A stretch of 64,000 bases of DNA from FEN-1297 sp963787005 (GCA_963787005.1 CAWBBX010000018.1:1-64000), one strand, 5' to 3'; counted from the first letter of the stretch, positions 37,138 to 46,299 are shown. Notes: generated from the sequence alone by a model not told the origin. Made by a program: numbers and translations.

Positions 37138-37156
37138 TTCACACTTATAGGTGATT
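37138..37156. promoter_or_regulatory. possible operator, copy 2
   Basis: TTCACACTTATAGGTGATT, near-copy of the site at 36416, 63 bases before the surface-protein gene at 37219. The TCAC/GTGA dyad is kept and the centre differs. Confidence 0.35.
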
Positions 37157-37218
37157 GCACTAATGGAATTCGACGCTTAGTTTTTTCAGCGAATATTAAA
37201 TGAAAAAACAAGGCGGAT

Positions 37219-39919
37219 ATGAAAAGATTATCAAGTGCTGTCTTAATTTCCTTATTGTTAACTTCGTTTATCAGGGGACAATTATCTTCACCTAAAGCCG
37301 AAGGTGTATACGGAGGCAGGATAAACGCTATGTCGGTTATTAAACTTTCCGCAACAAAATCGCGCGTTTTTATTTCAACCGAGAGCGCCAATTCCGTCTT
37401 TTACGTCGACAATACAACATCCGGTTCCACGATTTTCGGAACGTTTGTGGTTATGCCCGACGTCGGGAACGACGACGGGTACGGAAGCGGGATAGATAAA
37501 ATAAGTGCTCACGAGGCTTCGGGTTATCTTTTCTTTATTAATAACGGATCGATATTTAAAGCCAGTACGGCAGCCAGCTCTATATTTAAATTGCACGACG
37601 TATCGGCGGGGAACGCAACCGCGTTGTTAGTCTACAACGCAAGCCCCAGTTCATATTTTTATTATATTGAGGGGAGCGATTTGCACTTCGGTACTTTAGA
37701 CGGCAGCTCTAATTTTTCCGAGGACGCCAATTCTCCCCGCTCAATTGGCGCGACGCCGGTCAGCCCTGTTATCACTGTCAATCCTTCCAATTCATACGTG
37801 TATGTCTGCGACGTAAACTCAACTCCGGTTGTGTACAAGTCAAGCGACCCGTACGATTCGTTCGGAGGATCGACGAGCTTTTCTTCATTAACCGCCACTT
37901 CGCTTAGCGCAGATACGTGGACCGCTTTTGACGCCGGGCCTGACGGCACATTGTTTTTAGGAGGCAGCGGTTCTTCGGTTAAGGTGGTTGCTTATTCGAC
38001 GGACGACGGCTCTACATGGAACAGCGGATCAACGAGCATTACGGGAACCGGAGGAACAAACTTCGGGTTCGGCGCATCGTCATCTCCTTACACAGTTTAC
38101 TTCGCTGATGTATACGCCGTCTACACTAACGGCTCCGGTTTCGGAAGCTGGTCGGAGATGGGGAACAGCGGACTTGAAACGCATCCTAACGACGGGAGCG
38201 TTGCCGTCGATCCCAATAATACTTCCGTAATTTATATGACAACTGACCAGGGGATCGGAAAATCAACTGACGGGGGAGCTACCATATCCGAAATGGACGA
38301 CGGTGTTGAAGCGGTGCAGGTGCAGGACTTCAGCTTGAACCCGAGTTCGGACGTTGCCTGGGCGGCTTCCAAATCGGGTGTAAGAAAAGTTACCGATTTC
38401 ACTACAGGCTCGGGCACGTGGACGAACGCCTTATTCCCGACAAGCGACGGTTCGCCTTATTACTCGGCGGAGATCAACAGTTACACCGGCGACACGGCTT
38501 TTGCCGGGAATGTCCGGGTATATAAAACTATCGACGGCGGATCTAACTGGACGCAAGTTTTCACGGCCGAGAAGATCCGCTTACAGTTTCTCCGCATCAA
38601 CAGCGAAGTTCGGGCAATTGAAGTGGACCCAAACGATTCTGATATGATACTTGCCGGATACACAATTGACAACTCTACGGACCAAGGCGGAGTATTTTAT
38701 TCGACCGACGGCGGAGGAAGCTGGGGCCAGATTTTTGCCGGGCAGGATCTTCCGGGCAGGACGTTGACGTATACGACATTGTTATGACGCGAAGAGCGGG
38801 GAACGACGTAGCATATATAGGAGTGTATTACGATACCAGCATAACCAGTCCGGGCAGCAGGGGAAGGAGCATTTACCGCGCCGAATGGGATAGCGCTACT
38901 TCCGTGTGGAGCGTAAGGCAGGATATGGACGGTTCTTATACCAGTACGGGCTCCCCTATAACCGCTTCTATTTATGATCTTCAAATTTCGGGCGATACTG
39001 TCTAATTGCCGCCGGAACCGATGTCGGAGCCACGCATGCTATAACTTATTTCAAAATATATTCCGGTACTAATAAATGGACGCCTATTACCACATCTGGT
39101 TTACCGGCGTCGTCATCCGCTGTCTCAGCCATTGCGCAAAAAGCGGACACAATCGCCATAGCTGTAAGCAATCAGATTTACTTGTATAAAATAGGATTTT
39201 CTTCCTCGTGGACCCTTGGTTATAGCTATCCTAACGGTACCCAGATAAATGTACTTTATTATGATGGTCTTGTTGTCGGAACCGGCACCGGGCTTTACGA
39301 CCAATCCTGGGGCGGCGGAGCGCTGCCGGTCGAGCTTACTACTTTCGAAGGAACGGCGGGAGAAAATTTTGTCCGGCTGAGTTGGAGGACGGCTACTGAG
39401 GTAAATAATTACGGGTTTGAAGTGCAGCGATCCCCCCTTGATTCCCCCTATGGAAAAGGTGGGAAATCTGGGGGTTGGAGTGAACTCGGATTTGTGAAAG
39501 GCGGCGGCACAAATAATTCTTCAATACGGTATTCATTTATAGATAATAATATTTCAACAAGCGGTGTTTATTTATACAGGCTTAAGCAGATAGATTTAGA
39601 CGGAAGTTATAAGTTCTCCAAAACTATAGACGTTGCCGTTAAGAAGCCTGAGAGTTTTTCTCTTGAACAGAATTATCCCAATCCTTTTAATCCGTCTACA
39701 ACCATTCGTTATTCAATTCCTCAGGCAGGCAATGTAAGAATAGAATTATATAATATGCTCGGGGAAAATATTGCTGTGCTTGTAAATGAGAAAAAAGAAG
39801 CCGGCAGTTATAAAATTCAATTATCCGCGGAAAGTTTTCACTTGGCGAGCGGAGTTTATATATATAAGATGCGGTCGGGAAAGTACTCTATTGCCCGTAA
39901 GTTAATGCTTTTGAAATAA
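37219..39919 (+). pseudogene. secreted protein with sorting domain, two frameshifts
   Basis: Would encode ~900 aa: signal peptide (LISLLLTSFIRGQ), a beta-propeller-like body rich in STDDGSTW, STDGGATI and TIDGGSNW boxes, and a type IX-like sorting domain (LEQNYPNPFNPSTTIRYSIP...RKLMLLK). A missing base in the GGG at 38754-38756 shifts out of QDVDVYDIVMTRRAGNDVAY. A second missing base at about 39003 shifts out of LIAAGTDVGATHAITYF. All three parts have coding character. Near the C-terminus, residues SPLDSPYGKGGKSGG are encoded by a palindromic element at 39432-39475. It follows the two-component system and may be its target (inference). Confidence 0.82.
39432..39475 (+). repeat. palindromic element inside a coding region
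   Basis: A CCCCCCTTGATTCCCCCT arm faces GGTGGGAAATCTGGGGG, forming an imperfect hairpin. Elements of this shape are normally intergenic. Here it keeps the reading frame and adds a Gly/Ser/Pro-rich loop between EVQR and WSELGFVKG of the pre-sorting domain. Confidence 0.65.
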
Positions 39920-39957
39920 ACAGGGGAAACGGTTAAATTCATGACTGACCGGATAAT

Positions 39958-39977
39958 CCCCTCCCGGCCGGGAGGGG
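39958..39977 (+). terminator. palindrome, possible terminator
   Basis: Perfect 20-base palindrome CCCCTCCCGGCCGGGAGGGG, 39 bases after the stop of the surface-protein gene, followed by AGCTTTATTTT. It could end the transcript, though the T-run is broken. The same GC-rich style recurs at 52055. Confidence 0.5.
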
Positions 39978-40174
39978 AGCTTTATTTTAAACACAATTAG
40001 TACCCGGGCTTTCAAAGAATTCGGCCTTCACTTCTAAAATACTCTTCATTTTCGGCGGTTTACCGGATTGTAAGTTCCATCCGCCCTTATTTTATATTAA
40101 AAAAATCATTTAATTGTCCGTAAAATAACATTTTTATTGAAAAGGATTCGTTATTCACCTAAATTGGGATTGCG

Positions 40175-41041
40175 ATGAAAAACATTTCTTTTGTAAAGAT
40201 GACCGGCGCGGGAAACGATTTTATAGTGATCGATAAAGATGAGAATCCCGGTATTGTTCTTAATGAGAATGTAATACGTAAGCTTTGCAACAGGCGTTTC
40301 GGTTTAGGGGGCGACGGTCTGATCACCGTTGCTAATTCGGCTGAATATGATTTTGACATGATGTATTTCAACGCCGACGGCTCAACCGGAAGTCTTTGCG
40401 GCAACGGCGCAAGATGCGCTATTAAGTTCGCGGAAATTTCAGGCAGGCTCAAAAACGGAAAGGCAAAGTTCCGTTCCAATTCCGCATCTTATTCCGGAGA
40501 ACTGCTTAACGGTGAAAAAATTAAATTCAACCTTAACAGTCCGGAGAAACTTAAGCTCGATTTTCCGGTAAATGCCGGAGGTCAGCGGATAAACGCCAGC
40601 TTTGCCGATACGGGATCACCGCATGTGGTTATAAAAATTGAAGATGTGCTGAAAGATCCCGCGGATGCTTCTTCATCTTATAAAGATATTGAAGAATTCC
40701 CGGTCTTTACGCTGGGGCGTGAATTAAGATATCATGATGATTTTAATCCCGGCGGAACTAACGTAAACTTTATTTCGATGAAAGAGGGGAAAGTTCTTAT
40801 ACGGACATATGAGAGAGGCGTGGAGGATGAGACGCTTGCGTGCGGCACAGGTTCGGTTGCGGCAGCGCTTATTGCATCATTAAAAGAAAAACTAAATCCT
40901 CCTGTTAAATTAATTACCAGGGGAGGAGACGAACTAAGCGTTGATTTCAAAATGAACGCTGATTTAATAAACGAAATATCATTAACCGGTCCGGCATTAG
41001 CTGTATTTTCAGGCCGGTTCGATTTAAACAAGTTTTTATAA
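40175..41041 (+). CDS. dapF: diaminopimelate epimerase
   Basis: Converts LL- to meso-diaminopimelate for lysine and peptidoglycan synthesis (288 aa). N-terminal FVKMTGAGNDFIVID. The two catalytic cysteines are in SLCGNGARC (about residue 75) and ACGTGSVAAA (about residue 223); a GGDGL block and the NPGGTNVNF region are also present. Full length and intact. It marks the end of the accessory region that starts after ssrA. A 101-aa gene follows after 15 bases, so the two are likely co-transcribed. Confidence 0.97.
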   Translation: MKNISFVKMTGAGNDFIVIDKDENPGIVLNENVIRKLCNRRFGLGGDGLITVANSAEYDFDMMYFNADGSTGSLCGNGARCAIKFAEISGRLKNGKAKFRSNSASYSGELLNGEKIKFNLNSPEKLKLDFPVNAGGQRINASFADTGSPHVVIKIEDVLKDPADASSSYKDIEEFPVFTLGRELRYHDDFNPGGTNVNFISMKEGKVLIRTYERGVEDETLACGTGSVAAALIASLKEKLNPPVKLITRGGDELSVDFKMNADLINEISLTGPALAVFSGRFDLNKFL

Positions 41042-41056
41042 AAATACGGAGAACAA

Positions 41057-41362
41057 ATGGCTAAAGTGATATTCACTATTCAATACGAGTTAAAACAATC
41101 TAAAAAAGACGAATATTTAACCGTTATCAAAGAACTTAAATCCCTTCTTAAAGCGGACGGACTGGAAAATTATTCTGTTTACGAGGTAAAGGGAAAACCG
41201 AGTCACTTCCAGGAAGTTTATTTGTTCAGTTCCGCGGAAGCTTACGAGGCATTCGACGACGACCAGAACGAAAGAATAAACATTCTTATCAATAAATTGA
41301 GCGATATGACTGTAGAGAACTCGACAAAGTACACAACTCTCTATGAAGTGGGGGAAGAGTAG
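41057..41362 (+). CDS. small hypothetical protein, possible dimeric alpha-beta barrel
   Basis: 101 aa, no signal peptide. The pattern IFTIQYELKQSKKDEYLTVIKELKSLL...YSVYEVKGKPSHFQEVYLFSSAEAYEAFDDDQN resembles the ferredoxin-like fold of antibiotic-biosynthesis-monooxygenase or EthD-like proteins, but no catalytic residue can be assigned. GGAG lies before the ATG. It is the second gene of a dapF transcript. Confidence 0.7.
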   Translation: MAKVIFTIQYELKQSKKDEYLTVIKELKSLLKADGLENYSVYEVKGKPSHFQEVYLFSSAEAYEAFDDDQNERINILINKLSDMTVENSTKYTTLYEVGEE

Positions 41363-41701
41363 AATTAAATATAAGGCATAAATCATAATTGCCCGTAGCA
41401 CAGATTACTAATCTGTGCTACGATTAAGCTGCCGGAACTTTTAACAACAGGATACCGGCATATCATCGATATTATCCTGCCTTCTCAGTATTGAGAATTC
41501 ATTTCGTTTAAATAAAAAATTTTTCGCGCCGGGGGATGCAATCAGCTCTAAAATTATTCAAATATTACTTTCTCCCGCTTATCTTCCTATTAAATTTACT
41601 GGTATAAAACCTGTTATATCATTGTGAAAATCCGGATGATTCTCCAACGGTTTCGGATGTAATAAATTATAAATCTGTTATGTACAGACAGGAGCAGTTT
41701 G
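41363..41701. other. non-coding gap containing a solitary REP-like hairpin
   Basis: 339 bp without a supportable gene. It holds the hairpin at 41393-41422 and, at its end, AGGAG (41690) serving the gene at 41702. Confidence 0.6.
41393..41422 (+). repeat. solitary GTAG-footed REP hairpin
   Basis: GTAGCACAGATT, loop ACT, AATCTGTGCTAC: a 12-bp perfect stem with GTAG at its foot. Against the REP at 47193 (GTAGCGTAGACC..GGTCTGCGC) the 24-base core differs at eight places, all transitions. Three stem pairs are changed on both sides, so the fold is kept. Confidence 0.75.
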
Positions 41702-42310
41702 ATGAAGTTCAATATTAAACCTATGTATATTTATCTGGCCGGAATTGTTCTGGCTGTTGTTATATTCTTCGTTATGTCCGGGCAGAATGATTCGAACGTC
41801 GACATTCCGAACAAGAACATTTCTTCGCAGCAAATGCCCAACGATAACCTTCATAAGGGAATGATGGGAAACCAGTCTCCGGGAAAGAGCAATGTTGCCG
41901 CCGGAGTTATGGAACATCTCGCCAGTCTTAAAAAAGCCGCAGACGATAATCCGACAGATACAGTGAAGATAAAACAATACGCCGAGTTCGCCGCTGCGGC
42001 TCATCAAAAAGACCAGGCGATCGAATATTTCAATAAGATATTAAAGATTGATCCCAAGAGATCCGATATTAGATTCTCCGTTTCTTATGTTTACTATCTT
42101 AATAAAGATTTCGACAAAGCCGAAGAAAATCTTAACAAGATACTTGCTTACGATAAGGATAATCTCAACGCAAAATATAATATTGCAGCGGTTGAAGCGA
42201 ACAGAGGCAACTCAGGTAAGGCGAAGACAATCTGGACCGAGCTTGCGGAGAAACATCCCGATACAAAAATCGGTAAGCTGGCTAAGGCATCGCTCGCTAA
42301 GTTGAAATAG
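41702..42310 (+). CDS. membrane-anchored TPR protein
   Basis: 202 aa from the ATG at 41702 (AGGAG 7 bases before; a preceding in-frame TTG is less likely). One N-terminal membrane helix (MYIYLAGIVLAVVIFFVM) is followed by a Met/Asn/Gln-rich linker and three tetratricopeptide repeats (YAEFAAAAHQKDQAIEYFNKIL, FSVSYVYYLNKDFDKAEENL, AAVEANRGNSGKAKTIWTEL). The TPR part should lie outside the membrane and mediate protein contacts. No partner gene is evident. It stands alone, with a microsatellite behind it. Confidence 0.8.
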   Translation: MKFNIKPMYIYLAGIVLAVVIFFVMSGQNDSNVDIPNKNISSQQMPNDNLHKGMMGNQSPGKSNVAAGVMEHLASLKKAADDNPTDTVKIKQYAEFAAAAHQKDQAIEYFNKILKIDPKRSDIRFSVSYVYYLNKDFDKAEENLNKILAYDKDNLNAKYNIAAVEANRGNSGKAKTIWTELAEKHPDTKIGKLAKASLAKLK

Positions 42311-42375
42311 GCGGGAATTGAATAGTGGAATTTTGGAGTAGTGAAGTTTCATGAAATACAAAAAGATTTAATTTT

Positions 42376-42432
42376 CCATTACTCATACTCCATTACTCCA
42401 TTACTCCATTACTCCATTACTCCATTACTCCA
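42376..42432 (+). repeat. octanucleotide microsatellite (CCATTACT)
   Basis: About seven tandem copies of the 8-base unit CCATTACT, the first slightly interrupted (ACTCATACT), in the gap between the TPR gene and the PHP gene. Confidence 0.9.
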
Positions 42433-42568
42433 CTTTCCCCGGAGGAACTTTGCGGAATAATCTTAAGTCTTGAACCTACTGAGCATTTCAATTCAGCCCT
42501 TTCTTACTCTCTTTTGTAAATACCCAAATATTCCTATCTTTATTTATTCCTAAATTCAAAATAAAATT

Positions 42569-43621
42569 ATGTTCGAATACATTGGCTCTCTTCATATGCA
42601 CTCGATATTTTCCGACGGTTCCGGAGAAGTTGCGGATATTGCTAAGTTCGCGGATGAAACAGGTCTCGACTTTATTGCACTTACCGATCACAACACACTC
42701 CGCGCACTTAAAGAAGGTTACGAAGGCTGGTACAACAATACGCTTCTTCTTGTCGGCTGCGAAATTAATGACAAGGAAAATAAGAACCATTACCTGGCTT
42801 TCGGAATAGACGACGCATACTCAACCCGCATCGCCGCAAAGGAATATGTGAAAAAGGTGAAGGAAGCCGGCGGAATTGGGTTCCTCGCACATCCTCACGA
42901 AAAAAGAACTCACATGAAGGAGCATCCGCCGTACCCGTGGACGGAGTGGGATACCGAAGATTTTACGGGAATAGAGATCTGGAACCATATGTCGGAGTGG
43001 ATGGAAAATCTCACCGAGGAAAACAAGTACCAGGCTTTTATGCATCCTCTTCGTTCAATTCAAGCGCCTCCTCCGGAAACTTTAAAAGTCTGGGACGAGC
43101 TTAATCTGAAGAGGAAGGTGATCGGAATAGGCGGAGTGGACGCACACGCGCATAAGTATAACCTGCTCGGATTCTTTGAGGTTGAGATATTTCCTTACAA
43201 GGTCCTTTTCAAATCTATAAGAACTCACATACTTATTAACGAAGAACTCAAAAAGGGGAACGAGAATCTTCCGCTTGAACGCGCGAAAGAATTAATTTAC
43301 AGTGCGCTGAGAGACGGCAGATGCTTTATTGCTAACGATTATCACGGCGACTCCAAGGGTTTCAGGTATTATGCGGAGGCAGACGGTAAAAATTATCAGA
43401 TGGGTGATACCATTGAAAAATTTGATGATAAGGTAAGGCTCAGAGTTCTTCTCCCCGGAAAGCTCGGAGAGATAAGACTTATCAGGAACGGATTGATGAT
43501 AGACTCGGTAGAGAACGGCGACGCGAAATTCATCATCGATAAAAAGGGCGCGTACAGGATTGAGGTGCATCTTATGGGAAAGGCCTGGATATACAGCAAT
43601 CATATTAGGATCGGGATATAA
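42569..43621 (+). CDS. PHP-domain metal-dependent phosphoesterase
   Basis: 350 aa. The polymerase/histidinol phosphatase fold is shown by HMHSIFSDGSG, TDHNT, GCEIN, LAHPHEKR and GGVDAHAH, which together supply the expected metal ligands. The C-terminal ~100 residues form an additional beta domain (YAEADGKNYQMGDTIEKF) of the kind found in PHP proteins of Bacteroidota. No signal peptide, so probably cytosolic. Substrate unknown; nucleotide or sugar phosphates are usual for the superfamily. Transcribed alone. Confidence 0.88.
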   Translation: MFEYIGSLHMHSIFSDGSGEVADIAKFADETGLDFIALTDHNTLRALKEGYEGWYNNTLLLVGCEINDKENKNHYLAFGIDDAYSTRIAAKEYVKKVKEAGGIGFLAHPHEKRTHMKEHPPYPWTEWDTEDFTGIEIWNHMSEWMENLTEENKYQAFMHPLRSIQAPPPETLKVWDELNLKRKVIGIGGVDAHAHKYNLLGFFEVEIFPYKVLFKSIRTHILINEELKKGNENLPLERAKELIYSALRDGRCFIANDYHGDSKGFRYYAEADGKNYQMGDTIEKFDDKVRLRVLLPGKLGEIRLIRNGLMIDSVENGDAKFIIDKKGAYRIEVHLMGKAWIYSNHIRIGI

Positions 43622-43762
43622 ACACTATCGTATTCTAATAAATTCCGATTACAAATTCATCGTGCTTAAAATCATTCATATTCAATTTTAAATTTAGTCT
43701 TTGATCAAACGCCGAATATTTTAAAGCGTCTCAAAAAAATCAGAGGATAATTAGGGGATGAT

Positions 43763-44218
43763 ATGAATGCTCAGATAAATTCTAAATGGATTGATCTAAC
43801 TCTCTTCGCCGCTGCAAATATTGTTAATATCCTCACCGCTGCGATATTTTTACTGAGAGTAAAAGGGATGGAAAGCGCCGAGTTCATAGTCGGGATACTT
43901 GTAGTCGCTATGGCTATGCCCGTAGTTACTGCTATTATTTATAACGCGGCGGAAAAACGCGAATGGTGGACTATTGTTCTGCCCGCGCTGCTGTTGGCTT
44001 TCCTAATTGCCGAATTATTATTAGACTATATTTTTAAACTCGAATTCCGCACAACTTCTTTGCTATTGCCTTACCTCCTTCTTTTTTATTTGGGGACTAT
44101 GGGAATGATCGGGTATTCCTTTTTAATAGGAAGACCTTTCGGCTACGCTACACTTTGTACATACTTTATTAATCTTATTGCCGCATGGTATTCGTATTCG
44201 GCGGCCGGCCACGTATAA
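43763..44218 (+). CDS. hypothetical integral membrane protein (151 aa)
   Basis: About five predicted membrane helices fill the protein (NIVNILTAAIFLL, ILVVAMAMPVVTAII, IVLPALLLAFLIAELLL, LLLPYLLLFYLGTMGMIGYSFLIG). No known domain. AGGGGATGAT precedes the ATG. It is the first of a run of small plus-strand membrane-protein genes up to 46.3 kb, which may share a function that the sequence does not show. Confidence 0.65.
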   Translation: MNAQINSKWIDLTLFAAANIVNILTAAIFLLRVKGMESAEFIVGILVVAMAMPVVTAIIYNAAEKREWWTIVLPALLLAFLIAELLLDYIFKLEFRTTSLLLPYLLLFYLGTMGMIGYSFLIGRPFGYATLCTYFINLIAAWYSYSAAGHV

Positions 44219-44318
44219 TTGATATAATTTTAAAATAATTATGGACAAACACGGGAAAAAATGTTATAATCCTAATAAGTAGGTAGTTTCCAAACATCGA
44301 TTCGGGGGAATTGAGGAA

Positions 44319-44711
44319 ATGCAGTATTCAAATAAGTTCCATTATTATTTTTTTGAAATCCTTTGGGGGCTCGGGTGGATCCTGGCAATTTATTTTATGG
44401 GAGCCAAAGGAACAATTTTTTTCGTGTTTATTGCGCTTAGACCTTTTTTGTTAAAAACCGAGCCGTTAAAGCCTGAAGAAATTGATTGGAGAGAGAGGTA
44501 TTATATAGTACTCCACACTGTAATCGCCACTTCCTGCGTAGTTATTCTCTTTTATGTTTTCAGCAAGCTTTTTCTCTCCGATAAGTTCCTGTACAACAAC
44601 AGGTTTATGATCCTGTATATTATAATTCTTCCTTTATTTATATTGATCCGGGGCATTACGGGGATAATTTATCTGATGAAGAGTGACGGGCCCAAAATTA
44701 TTTTGAAGTAA
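44319..44711 (+). CDS. hypothetical integral membrane protein (130 aa)
   Basis: Four predicted membrane helices with a short polar centre (KTEPLKPEEIDWRERYY). No recognisable family. GAGGAA lies before the ATG. It is separated by 31 bp from the PLDc_N-like gene downstream, so probably one transcript. Confidence 0.65.
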   Translation: MQYSNKFHYYFFEILWGLGWILAIYFMGAKGTIFFVFIALRPFLLKTEPLKPEEIDWRERYYIVLHTVIATSCVVILFYVFSKLFLSDKFLYNNRFMILYIIILPLFILIRGITGIIYLMKSDGPKIILK

Positions 44712-44742
44712 TTCATTTTATAAATTTTACGCGGAGAGAATT

Positions 44743-44949
44743 ATGTTTGCAAACTGGGGCGCTGCGGAAATAATCGTGCTCATCTATATCTTTCTTACTC
44801 CCGTCTTTTGGATAATCGCACTTGTTGATATAGTCGGAAGAAGATACGACGGTATTACTAAATTTAAGTGGATAATGGTGGTTATGTTTTTACCTCTTCT
44901 CGGCTCGGTTATTTATCTTTTAATCAATAAAAGGAAAGTAGCTGTTTAA
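44743..44949 (+). CDS. small membrane protein with PLDc_N-like domain
   Basis: 68 aa, two membrane helices. WIIALVDIVGRRYDG and KWIMVVMFLPLLGSVIYLLI match the phospholipase D-nuclease N-terminal domain, found both in cardiolipin synthases and as stand-alone small proteins. There is no catalytic HKD motif, so no enzyme activity is expected. GGAGAG precedes the ATG. Role unknown. Confidence 0.75.
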   Translation: MFANWGAAEIIVLIYIFLTPVFWIIALVDIVGRRYDGITKFKWIMVVMFLPLLGSVIYLLINKRKVAV

Positions 44950-45062
44950 AATCCGATATCTAGTTGCCTGTGCATTTCGGAGCGCTTTTTTGATTTAATG
45001 ATTTAAATGATGTTCCGGTATTAAATCGATTTTTGGTTCTTCAAATCAGGGGTGAAATAAAA

Positions 45063-45674
45063 ATGGGACATATTAATGTATTCGTTTTGTTTCTCTTCTT
45101 ATACGCCTTAACATGGGCGTCACTTATGATAGGGGTTTTATTCGTCGCAAATAATTTTAAGCCGGCTCTTTTAATGCGCGGATGGTTTATCGAAAAGCGG
45201 AAGATGATGTTCCGTTACCCGCCGTTCAGTTTTCTCCTCGACCAGTGGCTGAAAAATAACTATATACCCACAGTTCTTATCTTCGCATTTGCAATAATTC
45301 TACCCGCGATAATACTCCAGATCTTGATGGGAATGATACTCATCTCCCCGCTGCTTGCCGTTTACCAGGGGATGACTGTCGGAATATTGATTGGAAATTT
45401 GAATGCGCATAGCACAATCTGGGCCACTGTTACTGGAATATTTGAATTGGGTTACTTCGCGCTGGCCGGCGCGTGGGGAATGTATATTTCAATAAGCTGG
45501 CTTTTCGGCGGCGTTGCTTTCTCGGAAGCGTTTATCCGTGAGCTTCGAAACTATGTTCTCCGGCTACTGGATGTTTTTGCAGTATGTGCCGCCGGGAATG
45601 CGCTGCTGGAAACCGCGGGGCCCATTTATTGGAATATGCGGGGACCTATCTCTTTAAGCGAATTAAAAGGATAG
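45063..45674 (+). CDS. SpoIIM-like membrane protein
   Basis: 203 aa from the ATG at 45063 (GGGGTGA about 7 bases before); the frame is open further upstream without a ribosome site. Five to six helices. LLAVYQGMTVGILIGNLNAHS and TVTGIFELGYFALAGAWGMYI resemble the stage II sporulation protein M (DUF95) family, whose members in non-sporulators are of unknown function. It ends 5 bases before the next gene, so they are co-transcribed. Confidence 0.65.
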   Translation: MGHINVFVLFLFLYALTWASLMIGVLFVANNFKPALLMRGWFIEKRKMMFRYPPFSFLLDQWLKNNYIPTVLIFAFAIILPAIILQILMGMILISPLLAVYQGMTVGILIGNLNAHSTIWATVTGIFELGYFALAGAWGMYISISWLFGGVAFSEAFIRELRNYVLRLLDVFAVCAAGNALLETAGPIYWNMRGPISLSELKG

Positions 45675-45679
45675 TGAAA

Positions 45680-46093
45680 ATGAGCCGGAACGATTTGTAC
45701 GCGCTGTTTCTCGAGTCTCTTAAATTTAGGAAGGCTGTTGAAAGATGCGATAAAAGCCGGCTGCCCGAAAATTTGAGCAAATTCCCTGAGGGTGTATGCC
45801 GTGAAATTGTCCTTCTTTTCTCTGAGCACCTGAATGAAAAAGGGTTCGGAGAATTCGAATATGTAGAAGGAACGAGGCGGGGAAGACAGCACGCATGGCT
45901 GAAGCGCGGGACTACAATTGTGGATATTACGGCCGATCAATTTGAAGATCAGGATGAAAAAGTTATCGTTTCTTCCCGCTCATGCTGGCACGATGAATTT
46001 TGCGGAAATATTTGCGAGCCGAAAGACGGAAACACCGCCGATATTGACATCGTGCGCAAAAACATCCGGGATATTATATTCAGTTCTGCGTAA
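45680..46093 (+). CDS. transglutaminase/papain-like hypothetical protein
   Basis: 137 aa from the ATG at 45680 (AGG upstream; the frame continues back into the SpoIIM gene but that is overlap). A Cys in PEGVCREIVLLF, a His in RQHAWLKRG and an Asp in TIVDITADQF are in the order and context of a Cys-His-Asp peptidase or transglutaminase-like triad. I infer a small cysteine-hydrolase fold. Its neighbour is a multi-helix membrane protein, which could be its partner. No substrate can be named. Confidence 0.6.
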   Translation: MSRNDLYALFLESLKFRKAVERCDKSRLPENLSKFPEGVCREIVLLFSEHLNEKGFGEFEYVEGTRRGRQHAWLKRGTTIVDITADQFEDQDEKVIVSSRSCWHDEFCGNICEPKDGNTADIDIVRKNIRDIIFSSA

Positions 46094-46116
46094 TTAAAAA
46101 TTATCATGTAAAAAGC

Positions 46117-46299
46117 TTGAAGAGAATTTTCAAAAAAATATACGGATTTGTATTCTATTTTTTCTTCAGCCTGTTTGTTCTTCTCGGAACGTGGTGCCTG
46201 CCCCCAAAAATGTTCGAAAGAGTTCTTGAGGAAATAAAAGCGAAATTCAACACGGAGTTTATTCTTAAAAAGGGAAAAGAAAACAAACTCAAACTGTAA
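46117..46299 (+). CDS. possible small single-helix protein
   Basis: 60 aa starting at TTG 46117. A hydrophobic helix (FVFYFFFSLFVLLGTWCL) follows a basic N-terminus, then a charged tail rich in Lys/Glu. No good ribosome site is seen and no homologue comes to mind, so this may not be translated. Codon choice is not unlike its neighbours. Confidence 0.4.
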   Translation: MKRIFKKIYGFVFYFFFSLFVLLGTWCLPPKMFERVLEEIKAKFNTEFILKKGKENKLKL

